36,507 nt of DNA from Bacteroidales bacterium. GTDB lineage: Bacteria > Bacteroidota > Bacteroidia > Bacteroidales > UBA12170. The number at the start of each line of letters is the position of its first letter. The stretch's first letter is position 1. The stretch spans positions 1 through 36,507 of the forward strand of contig JADGDY010000032.1 of the NCBI GenBank assembly GCA_016744655.1. The letters run 5' to 3'. Below, in pieces: positions 7,934 to 16,609 of the stretch. The position numbers were made by a program, and so were the translations under genes. Below the pieces are notes generated by a model. It saw nothing but the letters and a program-made list of their open reading frames with translations. It was not told where the DNA came from and did no database searches.

Positions 7934-10900
7934 ATGAAAAAATCAAATTTTTACTTATTAATTACAGCGATTATTTTAGCATCAAATGTATTGTTTGCTA
8001 ATCAAGCTTTTTCTCAAGCCTTCGATTTGGCTGCAGGTGAATTAACTGGACCAACAGAAGTGATGGTAGCTGAAGAAGTACTTTATTCTTTTACTATATC
8101 AAATGAAGGAAGTATCCAAGCTTATAGCTTCGAATACTTCATTGAACTGAGAGATATTAGCGATAATGTTCTATATTCAACAGAAGGTGTATATATTGAT
8201 CCAGGTCAATCTGTAAGTGTTGAAATTCCATATAGTTTTTCAAACATAGGAGATGTTGAAATAAAAACTTTTTTGAATCATAGTTTTGATGAAAACCAAG
8301 ATAATAACACTTCTAATATTCTTAACGTAAGTGTTGGTTCAGCGGGCTTTACCGACGATTTGGTTGCTGGTGAGTTTATTGGTCCTTCAGTATTAGAACA
8401 ATATCAAAATGGTGTTTATTCTTTCACCTATACTAATGAGGCTAGTGTTACTGCTTTTAATAGTTCCTATTCTTTACAAATATTAGATGCAGATGATAAT
8501 GTATTGTCTACCACTTATGGTGCAGACATTCTACCTGGTGAAGAGAAAACAGTGGATTTAGATTTGGCAATAACTGAATTAGGGGTTTATAGTCTAAGAG
8601 TTAATATTTCTTTTGGAGCTGATCAAAATCCAGCGAATAACACATCAGGACCAATATCGGTACAAGTTGTTCCTTCCTTTGACCTTTCGGCGACTAACTT
8701 TGTCGGTCCTACCAATGTTACTGTTAATACTGAGAATATATATGAATTTACATATTCAAATACAGGATTCTATGATATATCTTCTGATTCTTATACTTTG
8801 GAGCTCATTGATGCTGAGGAGAATGTTTTAGCATCATTAAGTGGTGAAAGTATTGCTGTTGGTATGGCAAATGTTGTTGAATTTCCGTATGTATTTTCTA
8901 GTGCGGGAAATGAAATAGTGAATGCTAAGATTGTTTATAGTGATGGTGTTCCTGAGAATAATATTTCTGAATCTCTTTCAGTTACCGTTAATGGTTCCAA
9001 TGGAGGTTGGGTGAATATTGGTGATGGTCAAGCTTACGGTCAAGGGCCTATGTATTTTTCATATTATGTTCAAAGTATAGCTGAAACTGTTTATACCGAA
9101 GAAATGATTGGTTCTAATTATGGTGATATAACAAGTTTAAAGTGGTATTATCAAGTAACTGAAGAACCTCAAGTAATTGAAGAGGAAATAAAAGTTTGGT
9201 TAGGAATTGTAGAAGACGGTGATTTATCTGAATCTTGGATTACAGCTACACATCTTCAAATGGTATATGAAGGTACTTTTAGTATGTTAATGGGTGAGAA
9301 TGAATTGGAAATAATTTTTGATGAACCTTTTACTTATGCTGGAGGTAACCTTGCAGTGATGGTTGTAAGACCAAACGATCCAGAACAAGAGCTTTATGGT
9401 GATGATAAATTATTTAAGGTAACCACAACAGGAACGGTATCAACTATTAGTAATGCTTTTAACGATGGTGGTACGGGCTCTGGTTTTAACTTTGACCCTT
9501 ATTGTAAATATGATATAGGAGGTGTGGAATTTACACATGTTCCTAATATCTCCTTTAATTTTGAAATAGACGCAGATGCTGGGCTAGTTTCTGGTATTAT
9601 AAATGATGAGAATAATCAACCAATAGCTAATGCAACTATTGCTATTTCAGAACAATACAGAGGGTTTTCTGATGAAAACGGAGTTTATGAGTTCTCTTAT
9701 ATTCTTCCTGGTACCTATGAATTAACAGTGGATAAAGATCTTTATTTTACTCAAAATGTAGATTTTGTTATTGATGCCAATGGTAATATTACTCAAGATT
9801 TTACCTTAGCAGCAAAAGAAATTAAAACTATTTCAGGCCATATCACTTCAAATATTTTCCCTGACGGTCTTGATAATGTAAAAGTTAAACTTAAAGGATA
9901 TGAAAATCTAGAAGCAATAACAAATAGCTCTGGTGATTATACAATAGAAAATGTGATCTGTAATACTGATTATGATGTGGTGATTATTCATAAAGATCAC
10001 CAAACAATATATGAAACCCTACAAGTTGAACCTTCTAATACCGTCTTAGATTATTCAATGGGAGAGTGGACATTGCCAACTCATGATGTTACAGCCAGTC
10101 TTGATGGTAATAATTCAGCTAATGTGGATGTAACATGGAACGACCCTTTCGAAATGGAGGATAAATCTTTTATACTAGATGATGGTAGCGCAGAGTGGGT
10201 GTCAGCTTTTCTTTCTACGGATCCTGTATGGGTAGGGAATTATTTCCCTGCTGCTACACCTGGGGCTATTGATGAGATTAAAATGAGAGGTTTTCAGTTA
10301 AACCCGAGTTCTAACCCTCCTCTTAATGTAGAGATATTTAATGAGGATTTTGAGTCTATCTATTATAGTGATGAATTTATACTTGAAGGTGATGATTTTA
10401 CTACTATTACTTTTGATCCGGTGAAATATAGTGGTGGTTTTTATGTGATGATTAAGTATAACGCTGGTGGAGCCGATGTCAACGGAATTGGTTGGGATAA
10501 TAACGGGCCAAATGTAGATGGAGGATATGGACGAATTCATAATCCACTTTATGATCAGATATTTATGGATCCAAAAGAATGGAGTTGTGGAGTTGATGAG
10601 TCACGTATATATTTAATCAGAGCCTTTGGTTCTGGAGCTGTTCAAGGTGACAGTAAATCTGCACAAGGAATTACTTTGACTAGCTCTAGGATAGATGGTA
10701 GTGTAAAAAGAGATATAAACCCAGAGGATGTTATCGAATGGGCTGCTCCAATAAATAATGCTTCATTCGAAGATTCAGAAAGAGAAGCAAATATTTCAAA
10801 GGAATCAAATGCAAAAGAATTCATAGGTTATAATATTTATAGCGGTTTTGTTTATGATGATTTTGAAGAGTTTACTAAGTTAAATGATGATGTATTAAGT

Positions 10901-11278
10901 AGTTTGTCATATTCTGATACAGAATGGGATACGTATAGTGGTGTTCCATTTAAATATGCAATAACTGTGGTATATGCCAATGGTTTAGAGAGTGACCCCG
11001 CCTACTCAAACTCTTTAGAGTTAACTGTTGGATTGAGTGAATTGACCGACAATTTAAAAGCCTTCTATCCTAATCCAACGACAGAGCTAGTAAATATTGA
11101 GTTAAACAAGGTAATTGACCAAATTGAAGTATATAACTATACAGGTTCTTTAGTTTATAGACAAGTAATAGGTACAGAAAAATGTAGTATTGATATGTCA
11201 ACTTTCAAATCTGGAGTATATTTATTTAAACTTATATGCGAAGACAGAACTACCATTCAACAATTAATCAAAGAGTAA
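7934..11278 (+). CDS. large T9SS-secreted multidomain protein
   Basis: The 1114-residue protein has a signal peptide (about 1-28). Three Ig-like repeats follow at about 30-135, 138-247 and 249-352, each opening with an F-D/T-x-L-x-A-x-x-[FL]-x-G-P pattern. They resemble CARDB-type adhesion modules. A region from about 357 to 545 resembles a beta-sandwich. Two carboxypeptidase-regulatory-like domains follow, starting near 550 (SGIINDENNQPIANATI) and 631 (SGHITSNIFPDGLDNVKV). Another beta-rich region leads to a type A sorting domain (about 1040-1114) with AFYPNPTTELVNIE and FKSGVYLFKL. It is probably exported to the cell surface or medium through type IX secretion. No catalytic motif was seen, so binding or adhesion is an inference. 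Confidence 0.85.
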   Translation: MKKSNFYLLITAIILASNVLFANQAFSQAFDLAAGELTGPTEVMVAEEVLYSFTISNEGSIQAYSFEYFIELRDISDNVLYSTEGVYIDPGQSVSVEIPYSFSNIGDVEIKTFLNHSFDENQDNNTSNILNVSVGSAGFTDDLVAGEFIGPSVLEQYQNGVYSFTYTNEASVTAFNSSYSLQILDADDNVLSTTYGADILPGEEKTVDLDLAITELGVYSLRVNISFGADQNPANNTSGPISVQVVPSFDLSATNFVGPTNVTVNTENIYEFTYSNTGFYDISSDSYTLELIDAEENVLASLSGESIAVGMANVVEFPYVFSSAGNEIVNAKIVYSDGVPENNISESLSVTVNGSNGGWVNIGDGQAYGQGPMYFSYYVQSIAETVYTEEMIGSNYGDITSLKWYYQVTEEPQVIEEEIKVWLGIVEDGDLSESWITATHLQMVYEGTFSMLMGENELEIIFDEPFTYAGGNLAVMVVRPNDPEQELYGDDKLFKVTTTGTVSTISNAFNDGGTGSGFNFDPYCKYDIGGVEFTHVPNISFNFEIDADAGLVSGIINDENNQPIANATIAISEQYRGFSDENGVYEFSYILPGTYELTVDKDLYFTQNVDFVIDANGNITQDFTLAAKEIKTISGHITSNIFPDGLDNVKVKLKGYENLEAITNSSGDYTIENVICNTDYDVVIIHKDHQTIYETLQVEPSNTVLDYSMGEWTLPTHDVTASLDGNNSANVDVTWNDPFEMEDKSFILDDGSAEWVSAFLSTDPVWVGNYFPAATPGAIDEIKMRGFQLNPSSNPPLNVEIFNEDFESIYYSDEFILEGDDFTTITFDPVKYSGGFYVMIKYNAGGADVNGIGWDNNGPNVDGGYGRIHNPLYDQIFMDPKEWSCGVDESRIYLIRAFGSGAVQGDSKSAQGITLTSSRIDGSVKRDINPEDVIEWAAPINNASFEDSEREANISKESNAKEFIGYNIYSGFVYDDFEEFTKLNDDVLSSLSYSDTEWDTYSGVPFKYAITVVYANGLESDPAYSNSLELTVGLSELTDNLKAFYPNPTTELVNIELNKVIDQIEVYNYTGSLVYRQVIGTEKCSIDMSTFKSGVYLFKLICEDRTTIQQLIKE

Positions 11279-11290
11279 TTAGGATATATG

Positions 11291-11322
11291 AACCAGCAAA
11301 TGGTTAGAATTTGTTGGTTTTT
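11291..11322 (+). terminator. terminator after the secreted-protein gene
   Basis: An 11-bp stem (AACCAGCAAAT with ATTTGTTGGTT, one G-T pair) is followed by a T-run, starting 12 bp after the stop codon. Confidence 0.75.
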
Positions 11323-11492
11323 CTTCAATGGGGATTTAGGTTGGTTTTTAAATTTTACTATTACATTACAGCGGTAAATGTTCCAAAGAGGATTGTTTTA
11401 ATAATAATAAGGAAAGTGATTTTGTTAGTTAATAATAATTGAGCTCATATAATAAGCATTTAGTGATTTGGATGTGTTATAAATAGTAGAGT

Positions 11493-11523
11493 AAGGACTG
11501 GTACATTTTATCAGTCCTTTTTT
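11493..11523 (+). terminator. second strong terminator with no gene before it
   Basis: An 11-bp stem (AAGGACTGGTA with TATCAGTCCTT, one G-T pair), a 5-base loop and six Ts. No coding frame lies between it and the terminator at 11291. It is either a backup terminator or the end of a small transcript. The rest of 11323-11492 is AT-rich, with a weak promoter-like TGATTTTG near 11417. Confidence 0.7.
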
Positions 11524-11617
11524 GTGCTTTAGTATTTCCCGATAGATTTATAAAATGAAATATTAAATCTAATCAATCAAAGTAATATATAACTTAGCAA
11601 ATGAAAATATAATTATC

Positions 11618-11875
11618 ATGAAAAAACACCTATACGCCATATTATTAGGAGGAAAATTACGAACCAATCATTTAATGGAAGATCATCATTTGGTTTTTGT
11701 GGTAGCTGAAAGCGAAATAGAGGCTAGGACGTTAGCCAAGAAAAAATGGGATGCTGAGGAGGTCCATGTAGATGGCACTCAGAGAATAGAACAAGTAGAT
11801 GGTTTCAAAATAACATTGGAGAAGCAAGATGGTAATTCGAGTGAATTGAGTACGAATTCAAAGTATTCCTTATAA
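11618..11875 (+). CDS. DUF1543 family small protein
   Basis: The 85-residue protein is one DUF1543 unit. It begins with a beta strand ending in LLGGK, then the conserved N-H-L-x-E-D-H-x-L-V-F-V-V segment, then a helix (EIEARTLAKKKW) and HVDGTQRIEQVDGFKI. The last 15 residues are a loose polar tail. The family's biochemical role is not known to me; it is a small cytosolic protein in many bacteria. The ATG at 11618 directly precedes the conserved domain. Its stop overlaps the convergent DUF481 gene by 6 bp. Confidence 0.8.
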   Translation: MKKHLYAILLGGKLRTNHLMEDHHLVFVVAESEIEARTLAKKKWDAEEVHVDGTQRIEQVDGFKITLEKQDGNSSELSTNSKYSL

Positions 11876-12901
11876 TTCCCAGCCAATTCCCACTGTATAT
11901 ACATAATCCTCTGCATTGGCTCCTTCAATGGGTTTGTTGTCTATGTTATAGTCGAATGTGCCTTTGATATAAAAATCCCTTGGTAAATCATATTTCGCAG
12001 TTAGTTTTGCTATCATTCTTACTCTTCCTCTTTCTGAAAAACTAGGGTATACCGTAACATTGGTAAACATGTTTAAATCACCCATATCAAACATGTTGTA
12101 TTCTAGCTTTATTGTTCCTTCAACACTATTTAAATACCCCGGATTACTAGTGTTCTCTACATAATCTTCTATTGTATAGGCAATACCAAATGAGTAGTTG
12201 AAATACACTTTATTGGAATGGATTAAGTATTGTCCGATACTAAGGTTGTATGTGCTTCTAAGGTTTAATTGCTGCTCCGTGTTGCTATAATAATCTGCAA
12301 TAGCGGAGGAGAAAAAATCATTCTTCATGAAGTATTTAAAATCCAACATCCCTGTGGTTCTTTTAGTACTTGGTGCATTATCCTGTATATTCCTAATCAC
12401 ATTAAAATTACCTGCAATACCCCATTTATTTCTGTAATAATCGGCATGGATATTTCCGTTGAGCTGATGTAGATTATTAGTTTTTGTAAAGGAATATCCA
12501 AAATCCATGGAAAGATTCATAATATCAAATATCTTTCCTTCATCAACCTGTTTTAGATAGACCACATTTTTAATATCTGTAGAAATTATTCCATTAATAT
12601 AATCAGAAATTCTCACCTTTTGTGTAGTGGTGTCTTTTTGAATTTTTCCAAATAAACGTTCTCCAGAATTTAAAGTAATCCTAAAGTTTCTGGTGGAAAT
12701 AACTTGACTTATTTCAAGCCATTCAATCTCAAAATCATTTTCGCTATAGCTAGTTTTAAAGGTTAAAACCCCACGTTCCATTTCCTTAATCTCCCCATAT
12801 AGTCTAGTGTGATCTTTGGTTATTAAGGTATCGTTTTGTGAAATAGAAAGTATAGGTGTGGCTATAAAAGCCAGAAATAGTAAGAAAAATTGATGTTTCA
12901 T
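11870..12901 (-). CDS. DUF481 outer-membrane beta-barrel protein
   Basis: From the ATG at 12901 the product has 343 residues with a signal peptide (MKHQFFLLFLAFIATPILSIS). A longer frame starts at 12922, but that codon lies inside the -7 box, so I reject it. Residues 25-115 form a small beta domain (TRLYGEIKEMERGVLTFKTS, then NSGERLFGKI) seen in front of many Bacteroidota DUF481 barrels. The rest is a barrel of about 12 strands with alternating aromatics, ending in VYTVGIGWEL. It is likely an outer-membrane protein of unknown cargo. It has its own promoter, directly after the terminator of the respiratory operon. Confidence 0.8.
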   Translation of the reverse strand: MKHQFFLLFLAFIATPILSISQNDTLITKDHTRLYGEIKEMERGVLTFKTSYSENDFEIEWLEISQVISTRNFRITLNSGERLFGKIQKDTTTQKVRISDYINGIISTDIKNVVYLKQVDEGKIFDIMNLSMDFGYSFTKTNNLHQLNGNIHADYYRNKWGIAGNFNVIRNIQDNAPSTKRTTGMLDFKYFMKNDFFSSAIADYYSNTEQQLNLRSTYNLSIGQYLIHSNKVYFNYSFGIAYTIEDYVENTSNPGYLNSVEGTIKLEYNMFDMGDLNMFTNVTVYPSFSERGRVRMIAKLTAKYDLPRDFYIKGTFDYNIDNKPIEGANAEDYVYTVGIGWEL

Positions 12902-12919
12902 TTTAAATAATTTGTCGAG

Positions 12920-12927
12920 CAAAAATA
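12920..12927 (-). promoter_or_regulatory. -7 promoter element for the DUF481 gene
   Basis: Read on the minus strand this is TATTTTTG followed by C, a perfect TAnnTTTG. It lies 19 bp before the ATG at 12901 and overlaps the T-run of the upstream terminator. Confidence 0.55.
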
Positions 12928-12960
12928 AAAAAAACCGAGCTGTTATTTTAGCTCGGTTTT
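12922..12960 (-). terminator. terminator of the FeS-NrfD-cytochrome operon
   Basis: A perfect 11-bp stem (AAAACCGAGCT at 12931-12941, AGCTCGGTTTT at 12950-12960). On the minus strand it is followed by a run of eight Ts. It starts 20 bp after the cytochrome stop codon. Confidence 0.9.
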
Positions 12961-12980
12961 ATGATGTCAGAAGAGAATGT

Positions 12981-13907
12981 TTAGTTCCCGATCTTTTTAA
13001 TTTTAATCAAATTCATAACCACTTTGGCCATCACTCCCCAAACTATTAAAACAATAGAAAGGTAGGTTACCATTAACCAGATAGGGAAGTTTCCTCTATC
13101 TGCCCATAAGGCTCTGGTTTCGTTAAAGTGACTTGGATGCGTAGCTTGCAGCTTTAATTCGGCAGATTGATTTAATTCACCAAATTTTTCTTGGTCCACT
13201 ACATAAACCAATAATTCTCCTTTACCTTCTTCACCACTTGGTAAATCGGCAGGATAATTAGCTTTAATAACACCCTCCTCATTGGTAACATCTCCAGCTT
13301 CCATAATAGGAAGGTTATTGAAATAACGCTTGATTCCAATGAAAAGTTCAGCATCAACAACTGGAGCTTTTTCACCATTGAAGGTTCCCATTAAAATAGC
13401 TGTTACTTCGCTATTAGCCTCGTCAACTTTAACATCTAGGAAGTAAGGAGCACCAACTTCAGTGTCATTAGACTTTGGAGTTGCTGCAGCCTGAGCACTA
13501 GCTTGAGGCTTATAATTAGGGTCGAAAGAGCGGATATAATTAGTTACATCTCCTCTTTGTTGCTCCGAAAGGATTGCACCATATGCAGGCATGGTAGCAC
13601 GCCCATCAGTAATTTTATGGAAAATACTTCCGTCAGTATTGGCATCAAGGAAAGCTTGATTTGCAAAATCTGTTGGTTTAGGCATTAATGGTAGTCCATT
13701 GTCTTTTCCCACATCACCGTGGCAAGATTTACAATTACCTAAATAAACTACTTTACCAGCTTTTACGCTTTTGTCTGAATAAGCAATAGGATTGCTGTCT
13801 TTTTGTTTGGCATCGCTTACAGTCCAATCACTTTGTGCCATTAAAGTAAACGGCATCAAAAGGACCAAAATGGCCATTATATTTATTGTTATCGTTCTTG
13901 TCTTCAT
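12981..13907 (-). CDS. membrane-anchored monoheme cytochrome c
   Basis: The product has 308 residues from the ATG at 13907, which gives a normal signal peptide (MKTRTITINIMAILVLLMPF). In-frame TTG and ATG codons at 13928 and 13919 would overlap the NrfD gene. The class I cytochrome c domain has the heme site C59-K-S-C62-H63 and a likely distal ligand M106 in ATMPAYG. A linker rich in Ala, Gln and Pro and a beta-rich domain (about 150-255) follow. One C-terminal membrane helix (about 272-295) ends in a basic tail. It faces the periplasm. It probably accepts electrons from the quinol module encoded just upstream and passes them on. Last gene of the operon, followed by a strong terminator. Confidence 0.85.
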   Translation of the reverse strand: MKTRTITINIMAILVLLMPFTLMAQSDWTVSDAKQKDSNPIAYSDKSVKAGKVVYLGNCKSCHGDVGKDNGLPLMPKPTDFANQAFLDANTDGSIFHKITDGRATMPAYGAILSEQQRGDVTNYIRSFDPNYKPQASAQAAATPKSNDTEVGAPYFLDVKVDEANSEVTAILMGTFNGEKAPVVDAELFIGIKRYFNNLPIMEAGDVTNEEGVIKANYPADLPSGEEGKGELLVYVVDQEKFGELNQSAELKLQATHPSHFNETRALWADRGNFPIWLMVTYLSIVLIVWGVMAKVVMNLIKIKKIGN

Positions 13908-13911
13908 AGCT

Positions 13912-15258
13912 TTAATCATATTTTTCAAATTCTTCAGTAATTCCTTTTTCTTCGGCTAACTCCCACATTGGAATAACAGGGAAAATCTTTAGAAGAATAG
14001 TAATGATAGTTAGCGACATTGCAAAAGCACCAGCAGTAACAGCCATTTCAATCCATGTTGGGAAATAATGATGGAACTCTTCTGGAACATTTTGAATAGG
14101 AAGGTGAGGGTGTAATAAGGTTGGAACAACAATAATATATCGTTTCAAGAAAGCACCAATCAATACAATAACAGCAATAAAAGTAAGGTTGTTAGGCTTT
14201 CTCCAATGCTTAAATATCATAAAGAATATTGGTAATCCCATTCCAATAATTTGTACGACCCAAAATAACCCGGCATAGACTCCTTGAAATAAAGTATGTA
14301 AATGAACGGCTTCGCCAGTTTTCATTTTGTAAGCAGGAACTAAAAATTCATTGATATTGAAATAAGCATAAAGCAATGAAACCAATACCAATAATTTCCC
14401 CATCATATCAAAATGATAGTCGGTGAAATAATCCTGTAATTTATAATTGGAGCGTAAAATATACATAACGATAATTACCGCAGCAGTACCTGCTACAAAT
14501 GCACCAGCAACAAAATAAGGTCCAAAAATGGTAGTATCCCAACCTATTCTAAGCGTAGATGCAAATAACCATGAGGTTACAGTATGAATAGCCATAGCTA
14601 CAGGAATGATAATGATACTTAACATTCTAATGCTTTTGTGAAGGATTTTGTATTGTTCTGGAGTACCAATCCAACCTAAGCTAAGAATATTGTAAAGTTG
14701 ATATTGCCATACTGGCATATCTTTCATTTTCTTTTTAATAAACGCTAAATCAGGAATTAAAGGAAGAATGAAGAGGAGGGTAGAGATAGCAACATAAGTT
14801 GTAATTACTGTCACATCCCATACAATAGGAGATTGTAATCTTCCATACATAAATAGATTTAAAAATCTATCAGGACGACCCATATCAGTAATAATAACCA
14901 AACCAGCTACCATTACAAATCCCAGTGCTATAATCTCAGAAACTCTAGTTATTGGTTTTACCCATTTTTGCCCAGCTAGACCTAAAACAGCACTTACTAC
15001 CATTCCTACCAAGCTTACTGCAACAAAGAATACGAAGTTAGAAATATATAAACCCCAACTCACATAGTCTCGCATTGCTGTTACACCTAATCCTTCAGTT
15101 AACTGAATGTAATAGGCATAACCAAAGACCACCATTACTAGTCCCAGAAATCCCATCCAAGGCAAAAAGCCTTTATGGTTTTTCATGGGTCTGATAGCAT
15201 CTTCAGCATATTTATCCACCAATTTCTTGGCTTGTTCTTTTGATAAAGATTCAGACAT
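13912..15258 (-). CDS. NrfD/PsrC-type quinol-binding membrane subunit
   Basis: The 448-residue integral membrane protein has a polar N-terminal extension (about 35 residues) and about ten hydrophobic helices. The sequence YVSWGLYISNFVFFVAVSLVG and a later RLQSPIVWDVTVITTYVA fit the NrfD/PsrC superfamily. Within that family it looks closest to the longer membrane subunits such as ActC and DsrP rather than the short NrfD. Such subunits bind quinol and pass electrons to a periplasmic FeS partner, here encoded 36 bp upstream. The downstream cytochrome starts 4 bp after its stop. Assignment to the superfamily is firm; the substrate partner is inferred. Confidence 0.85.
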   Translation of the reverse strand: MSESLSKEQAKKLVDKYAEDAIRPMKNHKGFLPWMGFLGLVMVVFGYAYYIQLTEGLGVTAMRDYVSWGLYISNFVFFVAVSLVGMVVSAVLGLAGQKWVKPITRVSEIIALGFVMVAGLVIITDMGRPDRFLNLFMYGRLQSPIVWDVTVITTYVAISTLLFILPLIPDLAFIKKKMKDMPVWQYQLYNILSLGWIGTPEQYKILHKSIRMLSIIIIPVAMAIHTVTSWLFASTLRIGWDTTIFGPYFVAGAFVAGTAAVIIVMYILRSNYKLQDYFTDYHFDMMGKLLVLVSLLYAYFNINEFLVPAYKMKTGEAVHLHTLFQGVYAGLFWVVQIIGMGLPIFFMIFKHWRKPNNLTFIAVIVLIGAFLKRYIIVVPTLLHPHLPIQNVPEEFHHYFPTWIEMAVTAGAFAMSLTIITILLKIFPVIPMWELAEEKGITEEFEKYD

Positions 15259-15294
15259 ATCTTTTATTTTTTTATTGATTTTTCAAATGATTTT

Positions 15295-16281
15295 TTATCC
15301 GTGATGTTCGTCTTCCAATGTAGTTTTACCATTAAATTCGAATGGGAACATTCTGTTTTTTGGTGGTAAATAATACACGTTTGGTTTAGTCCCTAATTCT
15401 GGAAGCAGAGTATAGCCAGCATTTTTGCGAATCAATTCGCTAAAACGAGTGGTTTCTCCTGAAGTACCATTAGTCACAGCATCTTCATTTAAATCACCAA
15501 AATAGTAAACACCATTAGGACATGCAGAAACACAGTAAGGAAGTTTTCCTTCTCTTAAGCGGTCGGCACTAAATAAACATTTCGAAATGGTACCTTTTTT
15601 CTGAGGAACGTTAAGTTCAACATTGTATAATAAATCTTGATCTTCTTCTTCATTTTTAGGCTCAAACCAGTTGAAAACTCTTGCAGAATAAGGACAAGCT
15701 GCTATACAGAAACGGCAACCAATACATCTTTCATTATCAATTAAAACAATTCCATCTTGGCGCTTGAAAGTAGCATCAACCGGACAAACCTTAGTACAAG
15801 GAGGATTGTCACAGTGGAAACATGGTTTTGGCATGAAATAAGGCTCAGTATGCTCTGCATCTTGCATGCGCAATACATTAATATGGTGCTGTTCTTCACG
15901 TAAGTGATGTGCATTTTGACAGGAAGCCATACATGCCCTTACGTTTCTACAACGAGCCAAATCAATCACCATCACCCAGTGTTTACCAGGGATGCCTTCG
16001 CGACCTTGCTCTTGTAGAGCTGATGTATATTCGTCTTTTTGAACAGGACTAAGCTCGCTGGCTTTAATTTCTGCCAACTGACCATCTTCAGTCAATACCT
16101 TAATCTTTTTTTCGGAATCCGATAAAGCTGTTTCAGCTTCGCCAGCATGCCCTTCTTTACCATCTTGAGCGGCAAAGCCAGCATATCCCGCTGCTCCGGC
16201 TGCCACCGCACCAATCCCAATTAAAGAGCCGATTTTTAGGAAATCTCTCCTCGAATTAGGGTTTGAATTATTATCTGACAT
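15295..16281 (-). CDS. Tat-exported four-cluster-type ferredoxin subunit with two missing cysteines
   Basis: The 328-residue protein begins with a twin-arginine signal (SRRDFLK at 10-16, then a hydrophobic stretch rich in Gly and Ala). It belongs to the NrfC/PsrB/DsrO type of FeS subunits that pair with NrfD proteins. Motif II (C154, C157, C162, C166) and motif III (C186, C189, C192, C196) are intact. Motif I is C111-x2-V114-x2-C117-x3-C121 and motif IV is C235-x2-S238...C250-x3-C254, so the second cysteine is replaced in both. In relatives motifs I and IV share two clusters, so these may be 3Fe-4S or absent. It is the first gene of the three-gene operon, and no molybdopterin subunit is present. 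Confidence 0.85.
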   Translation of the reverse strand: MSDNNSNPNSRRDFLKIGSLIGIGAVAAGAAGYAGFAAQDGKEGHAGEAETALSDSEKKIKVLTEDGQLAEIKASELSPVQKDEYTSALQEQGREGIPGKHWVMVIDLARCRNVRACMASCQNAHHLREEQHHINVLRMQDAEHTEPYFMPKPCFHCDNPPCTKVCPVDATFKRQDGIVLIDNERCIGCRFCIAACPYSARVFNWFEPKNEEEDQDLLYNVELNVPQKKGTISKCLFSADRLREGKLPYCVSACPNGVYYFGDLNEDAVTNGTSGETTRFSELIRKNAGYTLLPELGTKPNVYYLPPKNRMFPFEFNGKTTLEDEHHG

Positions 16282-16609
16282 ATGTTATAATTTGATTTTG
16301 TTTTTTCTTCTGTGAAAATAGGAAAAATTTTAACGAAAAATTAAAATCCTTTACTATTAATCAAAATGATTTTTCAAAACTCTTTATAAAGTGAATTTCT
16401 CTCATTTTTTCTTATAAAAATTGAGCTGTAATTTATCATGAAACCAGCTGTTTGTAATAAGAATAATGCTAAAAGAATTTTGAATGCCAAAAGTACTAAG
16501 TCCTATCTTAATATCAAAAGAAATAGGTAATAAAATACCGAAATTCAGTAGCTTATTACCTATTTTTTATCGTGTAGCAATGCGTTGATTGCTAGCTTTA
16601 TATGTTGGT
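16282..16609 (-). other. intergenic region between queE and the respiratory operon
   Basis: The region holds the queE terminator (16521-16565) and AT-rich upstream sequence for the FeS gene. The best promoter-like element for the latter is TATTTTCA on the minus strand near 16307-16314, a mismatched TAnnTTTG. I see no small gene here. Confidence 0.35.
16521..16565 (-). terminator. terminator after queE
   Basis: A perfect 13-bp stem (AAATAGGTAATAA at 16521-16533, TTATTACCTATTT at 16553-16565) with a 19-base loop. On the minus strand it is followed by a T-rich run; it may also act on the plus strand. Confidence 0.7.
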
